Source: MFD01213-c1 sp963704405 (GTDB taxonomy: Bacteria; Planctomycetota; Phycisphaerae; Tepidisphaerales; Tepidisphaeraceae). Taken from it: a stretch of DNA of 64,000 nt. Location of the stretch: NCBI GenBank assembly GCA_963704405.1, contig OY969903.1, positions 744,001-808,000 of the forward strand, written 5' to 3'. Position 1 is the stretch's first letter, and each line of letters opens with the position of its first letter. The notes below the pieces were generated by a model, which did not search any database, was not told where the DNA came from, and saw only the letters and a program-made list of their open reading frames with translations. A program made the position numbers and the translations under genes. This document shows, piece by piece, positions 17,447 through 26,974 of this stretch.

Positions 17447-18442
17447 ATGCCCGATAACACGCTGATGATTCTGATGCCTGTCTATAACGTCGGTCGCTTC
17501 GTTGCCGAGGCGATCGAAAGTGTTCTTGCGCAGACGCATCCGGATTTTGAGCTTCGCATCTATGACGACGGCAGCACGGATGACACGTTGGATGTCTGCC
17601 GCAAGTATGAAAAACAGGATGCGCGGATTCGAGTGCGGTCGCACACCAACATCGGCATCGCCAACACGATGAACGCCGCGCTCGCGGAGGCTCAGGCCGA
17701 GTGGATTTTCTGCATGCACGGCGACGATGTGATGACACCGAACCGCCTTGAGCGGCAACTGGCCTTCATCCGCGCCAATCCTGACCTGGCTGTTGTCAGC
17801 AGTGTCGTTGAATTGATCGACAGCGAAGGGCGCGAGCTGGGCCAGATGAAGTCGCGGTTCATCAGCCGCAAGAATGTCATCCATGCGCTGGCGCGCGGAT
17901 GCTCGATCGCCTTCAATCACCCGGCGAGCGCATTTCGCCCGGAAATCGTGAAAGCCGTCGGGGGATATCGGCAGGATTTCTGGCCGGCGGAAGATACTGA
18001 TCTCTGGAACCGCATCGTCGGTCGCGGCTATTCCGTCCTGGTGCAGGATGAATGCCTGCTGAAATACCGCATACATGCCGGCACCGCATCCACTACCAAG
18101 GCGCGGCTGGTGGTGCAGAAGCTGTCGTGGATGAATCACTGCATCGCTCGCCGGCGCCAGGGGGAATCGGAACCAACGTGGGATGAATTCGTCCGCCAGC
18201 AGCGTAACGCTTGGTGGCCGATTCGCCTGAACAATCATCGCAAGGAAACAGCCCGCACTTTGTATCAGTCCGCCGTCCATCACTTTGCCGCCCGGCAGTA
18301 TGGCGTGCTGTTGCCTGAATTGACGGCGGCAGCGCTGCTCGAACCCAGTCTCGTGCTTTCGCGGCTGCTGCCGCGGCTGCTGCCTAAATCAGCCGGACAT
18401 TCAAACCACAATGGCTCCCCCGTTGCGAGGGTGTCATGCTGA
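17447..18442 (+). CDS. GT2 family glycosyltransferase, second tandem copy
   Basis: The ATG at 17447 starts the protein right before the conserved LMILMPVYNVGRF strand. The frame is open from a GTG at 17309, but the extra 46 residues look non-coding. The product of about 331 residues carries YDDGSTDDT, MHGDDVM and FWPAEDTDLWNR, and resembles both neighbours along its length, which suggests tandem duplication. Its 3' end overlaps the next gene by 7 bases. The acceptor-side blocks differ from the other copies, so sugar or linkage specificity may differ. Confidence 0.85.
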   Translation: MPDNTLMILMPVYNVGRFVAEAIESVLAQTHPDFELRIYDDGSTDDTLDVCRKYEKQDARIRVRSHTNIGIANTMNAALAEAQAEWIFCMHGDDVMTPNRLERQLAFIRANPDLAVVSSVVELIDSEGRELGQMKSRFISRKNVIHALARGCSIAFNHPASAFRPEIVKAVGGYRQDFWPAEDTDLWNRIVGRGYSVLVQDECLLKYRIHAGTASTTKARLVVQKLSWMNHCIARRRQGESEPTWDEFVRQQRNAWWPIRLNNHRKETARTLYQSAVHHFAARQYGVLLPELTAAALLEPSLVLSRLLPRLLPKSAGHSNHNGSPVARVSC

Positions 18443-19383
18443 CCATCCTGATGAGCGTCTACAATTCTTCTGCGTACCTTCGCGAAGCGATTGAAAGCAC
18501 GCTTGCGCAGACACATCAGGATTTTGAGTTTCTCATCGTCGATGACGGTTCAAAGGACAACTCGCTCGATATCTGCCGCGAATATGCGAAGAAGGATTCG
18601 CGCATCAAACTGCTGTGGCATGAAAACTGGGGCGCTCCCGCATCGCTGAACGAAGCGGTGAATCATGCGAGCCACGACTGGCTTTTCCGAATGGACCCGG
18701 ACGATGTGATGATGCCAAACCGCCTTGAGCGGCAGTTGGCGTTTCTAAAAGAAAACCCGGACCTGGCGGTCGCCGCTTCGCTGGTTCATTTGATCGACGC
18801 CGCCGGACGTGATGTGGGACGAAGCCGCTCCCCATATACGACGCGCAGCGCGGTGAAAGCCTGCATTGATGGGCCCGGCCTGATCGGATTCCATCATCCC
18901 ACCGCCGCCATCCGCACAAGCGTCTACCGTGAAGTCGGTGGATATCGAAAACAATTCTGGCCTGCCGACGATCTGGATTTCTGGAACCGCATCGCCGAGC
19001 GCGGGCATATGATGCTGGTGCAGACGGAGTATCTGCTGAAGTATCGCGTCCACGCATCGTCGATCTCGATCAGCGCGGGTCGGCATCAGGTGCTGACGAT
19101 TGACTGGGTGGAAGACTGCAAAAATCGCCGGCGGGCCGGGCAGAGCGAGCGAACGTTCGAGGAATTCATCCATGAGCGCGATGCGCGGCCATGGCCTTGC
19201 CGCGTGAACAATCAGCGAAAGACAACGGCGCGCACGCTGTACAAAGCCGCCACACATCACTGGTCGCGCGGCGACTATATCCGCTTCGCGCCCAACTTTG
19301 CCGGCGCTTTGGCGCTGGAGCCGGGGTTGGTCCTGCCACGGGTGCTTCCGCGGCTCATGTCGCCGACAGCACATCATTCTTAA
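18436..19383 (+). CDS. GT2 family glycosyltransferase, third tandem copy
   Basis: This 315-residue protein begins MLTILMSVYNSSAYLREAIE and has VDDGSKDNS, RMDPDDVM (Asp-Pro in place of Asp-Gly) and FWPADDLDFWNR. The C-terminal block TTARTLYKAATHH corresponds to ETARTLYQSAVHH in the upstream copy. The start overlaps the previous stop, so the three genes are translated as a unit. It is followed by a 211-base intergenic repeat. Confidence 0.87.
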   Translation: MLTILMSVYNSSAYLREAIESTLAQTHQDFEFLIVDDGSKDNSLDICREYAKKDSRIKLLWHENWGAPASLNEAVNHASHDWLFRMDPDDVMMPNRLERQLAFLKENPDLAVAASLVHLIDAAGRDVGRSRSPYTTRSAVKACIDGPGLIGFHHPTAAIRTSVYREVGGYRKQFWPADDLDFWNRIAERGHMMLVQTEYLLKYRVHASSISISAGRHQVLTIDWVEDCKNRRRAGQSERTFEEFIHERDARPWPCRVNNQRKTTARTLYKAATHHWSRGDYIRFAPNFAGALALEPGLVLPRVLPRLMSPTAHHS

Positions 19384-19411
19384 GTTGCGCAAACCCGAAC
19401 CACCTCAAGCA

Positions 19412-19507
19412 TGACACGGGCTTCTGGCCATGCGCGGAGCGTTGTAATGGAGAAATCCACACTGCTCATAACCCGGCACACAGCGCACGGGCCAGAAGCC
19501 CGTGTCA
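19412..19507. repeat. Intergenic inverted repeat with 18-bp perfect arms
   Basis: TGACACGGGCTTCTGGCC at 19412-19429 is exactly complementary to 19490-19507, with a 60-base middle. It lies between two EPS glycosyltransferase genes. The sequence style (ACACGGGC...GCCCGTGT) matches the element at the 3' end of the 23417 gene. Confidence 0.8.
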
Positions 19508-19594
19508 CGATAAGGTTATGGGTCTCCCCACATCCCTGCACGGGCCCCAAAGGGCGCGCTTTTATCAGCCGATGACACTCCGGGAGTCCATCGT

Positions 19595-20926
19595 TTGATC
19601 GCATCAACCGCAAAGCCATCACGCTTCACGCCCGCGGCGCCCGCTTATTCGCGCAAACGCATCCTCGTTTCCGCGTACGCCGTCAGTCCTGTGCGCGGTT
19701 CCGAGCCGGGCGTTGGCTGGCAGATCTGTTCGCGGCTTGCGAAATACCACGATGTCACCGTGTTGTGCGCTCCCGGCGTGCCCGGCCCTGACGCGACTTA
19801 TTTCCGGGATGAGATCGCCGAATATACGGCCAAATTTGGCGAAGTTCCCGGCCTCACGCTTCGGTTTGTGGAGCCGTCGCTGTTTTCGTTTCTGTTTCAG
19901 CGCGAAACGCCTCTTTGCCGCCGCACTGTTTACTATGCAGGCGCCGCGGCCTGGCAGCGGCGGGCGCTGAAAGTCGCCCGGCAACTCCATCGCGATGCGC
20001 CTTTTGATCTTGTCCATCACCTGAACATCACCGGCTATCGCGAACCCGGCTATCTCTGGCAACTGGGCGTTCCGTTTTTCTGGGGGCCCATCGGCGGAGC
20101 GCCGAGCTTTCCGCCTGCGTATTTCGATCTGCTCAGCCGCAAGGACCGTTTCTTTTATAGCATTCGTAATTGGATGAACGAGCGGCAGAAGCGCGCCGCG
20201 CGCTGCCGCGCCACCGCGGCCGCCGCGAAGCATATCTGGGCGATCAGCAGTGAAGATGCCCGTCTCGTCGAGCAAATCTGGCGGCGGCCCGCCGAGCAAA
20301 TGCTCGAAACCGGCGCTGTGCTGCGCGAGCAGGGCCACCTCCGCGATTACGATGGCACACGCCCCCTCCGCGTAGTCTGGAGCGGACAGCACTTTGGCCG
20401 CAAGGCGTTGCCGATCCTGTTGCATGCGTTGGCTGAATTGAAGAACCAACCGCCGATTGATCTGACAGTCGTAGGCGATGGCCCGGCGACAGTGCAATGG
20501 CAATCGCTTGCCAAATCGTTGAAGTTGAATCGGATCGCCTGGACCGGTCGGGTGCCGCACGAACGCGCCCTCGCCGAAGTTGCGGCAGGTGATGTGCTGG
20601 CGTTCACCAGCGTTCTCGAAGGCACGCCGCACGTGGTGCTGGAAGCGTTGTCCCTGGGTTTGCCGGTCGTTTGCCATAATGCTTGCGGAATGGGAATGGC
20701 CGTTACAGACAACTGTGGCATCCGCGTCGACATGGTCGATTCCGCGACAAGCATCGGAGGTTTCGCCGCGGCCTTGCGAACGCTGGCTTCGGATGCGAAT
20801 CACGTGCGGCGATTATCCCAGGGTGCGCTGGACCGCGCGGCTGAATTAAGCTGGGACAGTAAAGTGGAACGCATCGTTGAAGCGTATGATCGTGTGCTGA
20901 AACCTGTAGCGCACAGCGGCGTGTAA
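19595..20926 (+). CDS. GT4 family glycosyltransferase
   Basis: This 443-residue GT-B protein opens with RKRILVSAYAVSPVRGSEPGVGWQ, the Gly-rich N-terminal loop seen in GT4 enzymes. The C-terminal Rossmann half has LTVVGDGP and FTSVLEGTPHVVLEALSLGLPVV, with the Glu-x7-Glu pattern of retaining GT4 enzymes (EGTPHVVLE). The start is a TTG at 19595 right after the repeat; other starts further in would cut the first strand. It should be a further sugar transferase of the EPS locus. Confidence 0.85.
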   Translation: MIASTAKPSRFTPAAPAYSRKRILVSAYAVSPVRGSEPGVGWQICSRLAKYHDVTVLCAPGVPGPDATYFRDEIAEYTAKFGEVPGLTLRFVEPSLFSFLFQRETPLCRRTVYYAGAAAWQRRALKVARQLHRDAPFDLVHHLNITGYREPGYLWQLGVPFFWGPIGGAPSFPPAYFDLLSRKDRFFYSIRNWMNERQKRAARCRATAAAAKHIWAISSEDARLVEQIWRRPAEQMLETGAVLREQGHLRDYDGTRPLRVVWSGQHFGRKALPILLHALAELKNQPPIDLTVVGDGPATVQWQSLAKSLKLNRIAWTGRVPHERALAEVAAGDVLAFTSVLEGTPHVVLEALSLGLPVVCHNACGMGMAVTDNCGIRVDMVDSATSIGGFAAALRTLASDANHVRRLSQGALDRAAELSWDSKVERIVEAYDRVLKPVAHSGV

Positions 20927-21112
20927 TGGACGCGGTTGCCCCTGTTGTGCTCGCGTCATCCTGAGATACTCCGAAAGACCTCACTGCAGTCCTGCGAACA
21001 AGATGAGATCCTTCAGAGAAATGTAGCAACGCAGGGTCCGCACTGTGGACCGGTTCCTTGTAACACATGAATCTCCGCAAACAGCGCTGACACTGGCCTT
21101 CGCATCCGCATC
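20927..21112. other. Intergenic region in the EPS locus
   Basis: No gene is seen. It holds a short hairpin, GGTCC GCACTGT GGACC, near 21036-21052, and a stretch with GATGAGATCCTTCAG, a type of sequence often dispersed in planctomycete genomes. No T run follows the hairpin, so it is not an obvious terminator. Confidence 0.4.
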
Positions 21113-22405
21113 ATGGCGAAAATCTCCTTCAACCTCTTCCGCAAGCCAGACGCGGCTCGCGTTCTGCTCATCGCGCTGCTCGCATTGTGCGGCAGCGTCG
21201 ATCTGACGCGCGGTTTAAACATCGGTGGCATCACCTTCCTCGGCGCCGCCACCCTCGTGGGGTGCGGGGCGGCGTGGGCCATCTGGCTGATGCGGCCGTT
21301 TCTCCCCAACGATCTCATCAAACCGCTCCTGCCGCTGATTATGTTCGAACTGTACGCCACCGGCAGCATGACCTGGTATTCGCCGGGCATTCGCGGTTTG
21401 CAACTTCTCGCAGTCGGTTTGTCCTTCCTCGGATTGATCCTGCTTACGGCCCGCGAAACCGATCGCGATCCGGAATTTGCCGATGCGCTGCATAAGACGC
21501 TTCTCGTCACCGCCGGCGTCAGCGTGCTTTTGTATTTCCACGCGATCGTGACCGGCGGTCTGGCGGCGGATGGATTGGTCAACGCCCGCCCGTTTGCACT
21601 TTATGCGATGGTCGCGGTCGCCGTGGCCGTCGCGCGTTGGCAGGCAGGCAGCAAGGCTTGCCTGCTCTGGGCTGGGGTGATCGCGCTGGCAGTGTTTCTG
21701 AGCCTTTCGCGCACGGCGCTCGTCGCAATCCTCATCCTCATCCCGCTGGGCGTCGCATTGCGCGGTGACCGCAAGAGCCTGTTTCTCGCTGCCGCCATAC
21801 TCGGGATCGGGGCGGCGGGATTCATCACGGCGGTGCTCACCTACCAGCCGCTGTATGACCGGTTTTTTGGTTATGACGTCGCCATGAGCGTCGGCGGCGT
21901 CGGCATCAACGCCTCCGGCCGCACCAAGATGTGGAACACGCTGCTCAGCACCCTTGGCGACGACTGGGTTTTTGGCAAAGGCATCGCCTCATCCGGCAAT
22001 CTCATCGATGAATTCTTTCCTGATCTCGGGCACCCCCACAACGACTTCCTGCGGTTCTATTACGATCTGGGCATTGTCGGTCTGACATTGTGGCTCTGTT
22101 TTGTCGGCGCGTTTATATCCAAAGCGATGGCGAATCTGCGCCGATCGATCCGTTATCGCACTTCGGATTATCCGCTGCACCTGGCGCCGCTGCTGGCCTT
22201 GGCGGCAGTTTCCGGGTCGATGTTCACCGACAATTCCGTCAGCTACTCATTTGTCATGATGCCGCTGGCGATTGTTATCGGCTGCTCGCTGGGCGCGGGC
22301 CGCGCGACCAGCCGAATGCTCGCCCAACCGTCCGATAAGGATGAGGAAAATTGGCCATCAAATTCATCACAGATCAACTTTCCGCAATTCATTCATACTT
22401 CATAG
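21113..22405 (+). CDS. O-antigen ligase/polymerase-like (Wzy_C) membrane protein
   Basis: This 430-residue protein has about 11 hydrophobic helices and a large periplasmic loop late in the sequence. The loop holds the motif GHPHNDFLRFYYDLGIVG, the Wzy_C-type signature shared by WaaL ligases and Wzy polymerases. SLSRTALVA in an earlier helix also fits. In this EPS locus with a Wzx-like flippase and a Wzc-like kinase, it most likely polymerises the repeat units. Sequence alone does not separate polymerase from ligase. Confidence 0.82.
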   Translation: MAKISFNLFRKPDAARVLLIALLALCGSVDLTRGLNIGGITFLGAATLVGCGAAWAIWLMRPFLPNDLIKPLLPLIMFELYATGSMTWYSPGIRGLQLLAVGLSFLGLILLTARETDRDPEFADALHKTLLVTAGVSVLLYFHAIVTGGLAADGLVNARPFALYAMVAVAVAVARWQAGSKACLLWAGVIALAVFLSLSRTALVAILILIPLGVALRGDRKSLFLAAAILGIGAAGFITAVLTYQPLYDRFFGYDVAMSVGGVGINASGRTKMWNTLLSTLGDDWVFGKGIASSGNLIDEFFPDLGHPHNDFLRFYYDLGIVGLTLWLCFVGAFISKAMANLRRSIRYRTSDYPLHLAPLLALAAVSGSMFTDNSVSYSFVMMPLAIVIGCSLGAGRATSRMLAQPSDKDEENWPSNSSQINFPQFIHTS

Positions 22406-22439
22406 CCGCCGATATTGACTGGAAGCAGTCGGTATCTGT

Positions 22440-23420
22440 ATGCAGCCAAAAGTCAGTGTTGTCATGTCGGTTTACAATGCCGCGCCGCATCTTCGCGATG
22501 CGGTCAGCAGCGTGCTCGCGCAGACCTTTCGCGACTTTGAGCTGCTGATCATCAACGACGGAAGCACCGACGCCTCCGGCCAGATCCTCAAAGAATTCAC
22601 CGACCCGCGCATCCGCATCATCGAACAGGAAAACCGCGGTCTTGTCACGTCGCTCAATCGCGGTGTGCGCGAATCCAAAGGCGAATACATCGCCCGCATG
22701 GACGCCGACGACATCTGCCTGCCGGGCCGCCTGCATTCGCAGGTGACTTATCTCGATGCCCATCCGGCGATCGCCTTGCTCGGAGCCTTCGTCTCCACCA
22801 TGGATGAAGATGGCAACCCGCTCGCGCCGGTTGTGCGTTTTCCGATTCAGCATCAGGATATCTGGCAGAAGCTTGGCCGCCGGCCCTGGGTGGTTTGCCA
22901 TCCGGCGGTCATGTATCGGCGGCAGGTGGCGATGGATATCGGCTTGTATGATCCTGCGTTCGCGCACGCCGAAGACGTGGAATTCTTCGCGCGTCTTATG
23001 TCGAAATATCGCGCGATGAATCTGCCCGAGGTGGTCCTGAATTACCGCGTTCGCCGCGGGGCGGTGTCGGTGACGCGCAAGGATCATGGCCGGGTGAATG
23101 CGCTGCTTGTCGCGACGATGATCGATCAGTGGGAGCCGGGCAAAAGCCTGGGCGCCACGTTCGACCAGCGCCGCGCCGCCGACGCCGCGATCGAAGCCAG
23201 CCGCCGTGCGATCACCCGCGAAGAAGTGGAAGCGATGTATCAGTGCCGCATCGGGCGCGAGCTGCTTCGCGGCCGGCAATGGCGCGCCGCGGTCAGGCAT
23301 TATGCCGAGGCCGCCCGCAACGATCGCTGGGATTGGCTGCCGTATGTCGGTATCATCTGCGCCTTCCTCCGCATCGGCGGCGTCAACGAGCTCGACACCC
23401 TCGACGGTTCCCCCGCGTGA
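22440..23420 (+). CDS. GT2 family glycosyltransferase
   Basis: This 326-residue GT-A enzyme has VSVVMSVYNAAPHLRDAV, INDGSTDAS and RMDADDICLPGRL, with HAEDVEFFARL as the acceptor/catalytic region. It is more distant from the three tandem GT2 copies, having an HPAVMYRR block but no FWPADD block. The gene ends in a GTGA overlap with the following GT4 gene, so both are in the same transcript. Confidence 0.87.
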   Translation: MQPKVSVVMSVYNAAPHLRDAVSSVLAQTFRDFELLIINDGSTDASGQILKEFTDPRIRIIEQENRGLVTSLNRGVRESKGEYIARMDADDICLPGRLHSQVTYLDAHPAIALLGAFVSTMDEDGNPLAPVVRFPIQHQDIWQKLGRRPWVVCHPAVMYRRQVAMDIGLYDPAFAHAEDVEFFARLMSKYRAMNLPEVVLNYRVRRGAVSVTRKDHGRVNALLVATMIDQWEPGKSLGATFDQRRAADAAIEASRRAITREEVEAMYQCRIGRELLRGRQWRAAVRHYAEAARNDRWDWLPYVGIICAFLRIGGVNELDTLDGSPA

Positions 23421-24664
23421 CATCGCCTTCACCTGCCACCATCGTCGTCGTCCACAACTTCTACCAGCAGGCCGGCGGTGAAGACCAGGTCTTCGCCGAC
23501 GAAACATCGCTGCTGGAATCGCACGGCCACACCGTCATCCGCCACACGGTGCATAACGACGCAGTCGATCAAACATCCAGACTTTCACTGGCCGCCAGGA
23601 CGATCTGGAATTGCGATGCGCATGCCGAGTTGCACGATGTCGTCCGCAAATCGCAGGCGGCCATTATCCATTTTCATAATACATTTCCGCTTCTCTCGCC
23701 CGCCGTTTACGACGCTGCACGATCGGCCGGCGCGGCGGTCGTTCAAACATTGCACAACTACCGCCTGATGTGCCCGAGCGCTATTTTCTTCCGCGATAAT
23801 CACATCTGCGAAGATTGCCTGGGCAAAGCAGTGCCCTGGCCCGCGGTGATTCATAAATGCTACCGGGGCAGCGCCGCCGCCAGCGCCGTCGCTGCGACGA
23901 TGCTCACCGTCCATCGCGCCCGTGGCACTTATAAGCATGACATCGATGCATATATCGCGCTGACGGAATTTGCCCGTGGGAAATTTGTCGAAGCCGGCCT
24001 GCCGCCGGAAAAGATCATCGTTAAACCCAATTTCGTCTCGCCCGATCCTGGCGCCGGCAGCGGCGGGGGGGCATATGCGCTGTTCGTCGGTCGGCTGAGC
24101 GAAAGCAAAGGCATTGCCACGCTTCTGGCCGCGTGGAAGAAAATAAAGCCCGACATCAAACTGAAAATCCTCGGTGACGGCGAGCTGGCCGAACCTGTCC
24201 GCGACGCCGCGGCGGTCGATCCGCGCATCGAATATCTTGGCCGCCGTCCGCTGGCCGAGGTTTATGAGATCATGGGCAACGCCGCTGCACTGATTTTCCC
24301 GTCGGTCTGGTATGAAGGGCTGCCCAAAACGATCATCGAATCTTTCGCAAAAGGCACGCCGGTCATCGCATCCAACCTGGGCTCGATCGCGGAACTGATC
24401 ACCGAAGGCCAAACCGGTTCGCTCTTCACTGCCGGCGATTCGGCGGCCTTGGCCGCGACGGTTAGCGGGACGTTTGCCGATCAAAGTCGATTGCATGAAA
24501 TGCGTATTATGGCCCGCGCAAAATACGAATCGCGTTATACCGCCGAGCAGAATTATCGGACATTGATGCACATTTACACCGCGGCTCGCGAAGTTTTGGG
24601 TGGCACAGGCGCCTCGCCCGTGTCTGCTGCCATGCGGCACGCGCGAGACGCCCGTGCTATGTAA
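23417..24664 (+). CDS. GT4 family glycosyltransferase with repeat-derived C-terminus
   Basis: The GTG at 23417 overlaps the previous stop and gives 415 residues starting with TIVVVHNFYQQAGGEDQVFADE, the usual start of this GT4 subgroup. It has an RLMCPSAIFFRDNHICEDC-like segment with a Cys pair near residues 130-136. The C-terminal half has ALFVGRLSESKGIATLL, LKILGDGE and PSVWYEGLPKTIIESFAKGTPVI. The last 22 or so residues (GGTGASPVSAAM, then HARDARAM) are encoded by a dispersed hairpin repeat (24598-24664) that supplies the stop codon. It is the last glycosyltransferase of the EPS locus. Confidence 0.86.
   Translation: MTSPSPATIVVVHNFYQQAGGEDQVFADETSLLESHGHTVIRHTVHNDAVDQTSRLSLAARTIWNCDAHAELHDVVRKSQAAIIHFHNTFPLLSPAVYDAARSAGAAVVQTLHNYRLMCPSAIFFRDNHICEDCLGKAVPWPAVIHKCYRGSAAASAVAATMLTVHRARGTYKHDIDAYIALTEFARGKFVEAGLPPEKIIVKPNFVSPDPGAGSGGGAYALFVGRLSESKGIATLLAAWKKIKPDIKLKILGDGELAEPVRDAAAVDPRIEYLGRRPLAEVYEIMGNAAALIFPSVWYEGLPKTIIESFAKGTPVIASNLGSIAELITEGQTGSLFTAGDSAALAATVSGTFADQSRLHEMRIMARAKYESRYTAEQNYRTLMHIYTAAREVLGGTGASPVSAAMRHARDARAM
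24598..24664. repeat. Dispersed hairpin repeat forming the 3' end of a gene
   Basis: GGCACAGGCGCCTCGCCCGTG near 24602 and CACGCGCGAGACGCCCGTGC near 24638 are imperfect inverted copies. The translated form GGTGASPV...RDARA is a recognisable signature of a repeat family spread through planctomycete genomes (recalled, not searched). Related intergenic copies lie at 11761 and 19412. Confidence 0.65.
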
Positions 24665-24799
24665 AACGCTAATCTGGAAAAACCCTTTCATCTATACCGC
24701 CGAATCCCACCACACCGCTTCACCGTTCCCCGGCCTCACTTAAAATCCGCCATTTTTCCCACGACACCGATAGCATTCATGGTTTAAAGTCAGGCTACG

Positions 24800-26818
24800 A
24801 TGTCTAAGCCAAAGCGTCTCTCGTCATCTGCTCTGCCTCTGCGCCGCGCCGCCTGCTCCGCGATTGAACCGCTGGAGCATCGCGTCCTTTTTGCCTCCAC
24901 TCCGTTCCTCGGATCGCCGCTGGCTGTACCCGGCACGATTCAAGTCGATAATTACGACATCGGCGGCGAAGGCGTCGCCTATCACGACACCACCGCTGCC
25001 AACCTCACCGGAAAATACCGCAACGACGCCGTCGACATCGAAACCACCTCCGACGTCACTCCCCCCGGTGAAACTGCCGCCAGCCCCGGTGTGGGATTCA
25101 ACATCGGTCACGTCCGCAGCGGTGAATGGCTGAACTACACGGTGAACGTCGCGGCGAGCGGCACGTACGCCATCGATGTCCGCATCGCTTCCAGCGCCGT
25201 GGGCGGAACCTTCCACATCGAATTTGACGGGACTAACGCCACCGGCGCCATGAACCTCATCAACACCGGCGGCTGGCAAACCTGGGCGACCGTCAGCGTC
25301 ACCAATATCAACCTCACCGCCGGCCAGCATGTGATGCGCCTGGCGATCGATGGCAATCTTTCCTACGACATCGGCAACCTGAATTACATCCAGATCCGCC
25401 CGACAAGCAGTACAGCATTTTCCGGCGTCCCCATCTCCCTCCCAGGCAAGATCGAAGCTGAAAATTTCGACCTCGGCGGTGAAGGCGTCGCCTATCACGA
25501 CACGACAAGCACCAACCTCGGTGGGCAATACCGCAGCACCGCCGTCGATATCGAAACCGCCTCAGATGACGGCGGAGGTTATGACATCGGTCACATCCGC
25601 CCCACTGAGTGGCTCACCTACACAGTCTCCGTCGCCGGCACTGCCACATATGCCATTGATGCGCGCGTCGCCTCCAGCGTTTCGGGCGGCCTGTTCCACG
25701 TCGAAATGGACGGCACGAATATCACAGGCTCCATGACCTTCCCCAACACCGGCGGCTGGCAGACATGGGCGACTGTCTCCTCGCCGGCCGTCACGCTCAC
25801 CGCCGGCCAGCACGTGATGCGCCTCGCCTTCGACGGAAACGCCACCTATGACATCGGCAACGTGAACTGGCTCAGCGTCCGCACCGCGTCCACCACCGGC
25901 CCGGTGACCTGGTCCAACATCACTGACTCTCCCATCGCCCGTGATGAAGGCCAGGTAATCGCCGTCGGCAAAAATCTCTACGCCTTCGGCGGTTTTGATG
26001 ATCCCGCGTTTGATTCTGCAACGCGCAGCGATGTTTACGACACCACGACAAACACCTGGACGCGCCTGGCCGACATGCCCGAAGCGATCAGCCACGCCGG
26101 CACCGTCTATGATTCCGCCACCAACACCATCTGGATGCTCGGCGGATTTGTCGGGCCGGAAAACGCGCCCGCGATCAACCACGTCTGGAAATACAGCATC
26201 ACCAGCAATACATGGACGGCCGGCCCCGCGATGCCTTCGGGCACCGGCGCTGAAGCGGTCGTGCTTGTCGGCCGCACCATTCATGTCATCAGCGGCCTGA
26301 CACGCAATTCATCCAATGCCTTCGTCAACACCAACGAGCACTGGACGATGTCGCTCGACAACCCCGGCGTCTGGTCCAACGCCGCCGCCATGCCCACACC
26401 ACGGAATCACGCTGGCTTTGTTACCCTGAATGGTTTGATCTACGTCGTCGGTGGACAGGATGTGAAGAATGAAACCACCGGCAACAGCGCCGCCATGGAA
26501 GTCTACAACCCTGCCACCGATTCATGGACCCGGCTCGCAAGCCTGCCGCAGGGACGCAGCCACCTGATGACTTCCACGCTTGTCTATAAAGGAAAGATTC
26601 TCGTCATCGGCGGCGAAACCAACGGCGTCCCCGCCCGCACCGACACGCTTCAATACGACCCCATCACCAACACCTGGGTGACGCTGACCAACATCACGCT
26701 CCCCGCCGCCCGCAAAGCCCCCAACGCGGCGATCTTCGACGACCTGCTGATTGTGTTTGGCGGCCAAACCTCCAACCCCCTCGCCAACGGCTGGTCCGCC
26801 TCCCTCGCAGGACAATAG
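24800..26818 (+). CDS. Secreted LEPR-motif protein with two CBM6-like modules and kelch repeats
   Basis: This 672-residue protein starts with a basic stretch and the LEPR-type motif IEPLEHRVLFAS (residues 22-33). Two homologous beta-sandwich modules follow (about 41-200 and 208-365). Each has GEGVAYHDTT, DIGHxRxxEWLxYTV and GGWQTWATVS blocks, like family 6/35 carbohydrate-binding modules. The C-terminal half (about 370-670) has kelch-type repeats (YAFGGFDD, WMLGGFVG, YVVGGQD, LVIGGETNG), predicted to form a beta-propeller. It is likely a surface or secreted sugar-binding protein and lies directly after the EPS locus, so it may bind the product polysaccharide; that is inference. Confidence 0.85.
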   Translation: MSKPKRLSSSALPLRRAACSAIEPLEHRVLFASTPFLGSPLAVPGTIQVDNYDIGGEGVAYHDTTAANLTGKYRNDAVDIETTSDVTPPGETAASPGVGFNIGHVRSGEWLNYTVNVAASGTYAIDVRIASSAVGGTFHIEFDGTNATGAMNLINTGGWQTWATVSVTNINLTAGQHVMRLAIDGNLSYDIGNLNYIQIRPTSSTAFSGVPISLPGKIEAENFDLGGEGVAYHDTTSTNLGGQYRSTAVDIETASDDGGGYDIGHIRPTEWLTYTVSVAGTATYAIDARVASSVSGGLFHVEMDGTNITGSMTFPNTGGWQTWATVSSPAVTLTAGQHVMRLAFDGNATYDIGNVNWLSVRTASTTGPVTWSNITDSPIARDEGQVIAVGKNLYAFGGFDDPAFDSATRSDVYDTTTNTWTRLADMPEAISHAGTVYDSATNTIWMLGGFVGPENAPAINHVWKYSITSNTWTAGPAMPSGTGAEAVVLVGRTIHVISGLTRNSSNAFVNTNEHWTMSLDNPGVWSNAAAMPTPRNHAGFVTLNGLIYVVGGQDVKNETTGNSAAMEVYNPATDSWTRLASLPQGRSHLMTSTLVYKGKILVIGGETNGVPARTDTLQYDPITNTWVTLTNITLPAARKAPNAAIFDDLLIVFGGQTSNPLANGWSASLAGQ

Positions 26819-26920
26819 CAGCCCGTGGCAAAAGTCCCGCGCGGTGCCACGCGGCGACTCCACTGAGCGCTCGTCGAACATCAAGCGATGCCCGCGCAAC
26901 TTTTGCCGGGCGCTGACAGG
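26819..26920. repeat. Dispersed inverted repeat (CAGCCCGTGGCAAAAG family)
   Basis: The element starts one base after the stop of the kelch gene. CAGCCCGTGGCAAAAGT at its left end is matched, imperfectly inverted, by ACTTTTGCCGGGCGCTG at its right end. The middle holds CCACTGAGCGCTCGT. A second copy with the same left end, middle and right end lies at 38473-38650. Confidence 0.7.
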
Positions 26921-26974
26921 CCCACATATTCCTCACATCTTAACCCTCCCCAAAAATTCACCGATACGTCAGGT

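Noticed and set aside
22389..23507. 372-codon minus-strand frame opposite a GT2 gene
   Set aside because: Shadow of the glycosyltransferase.
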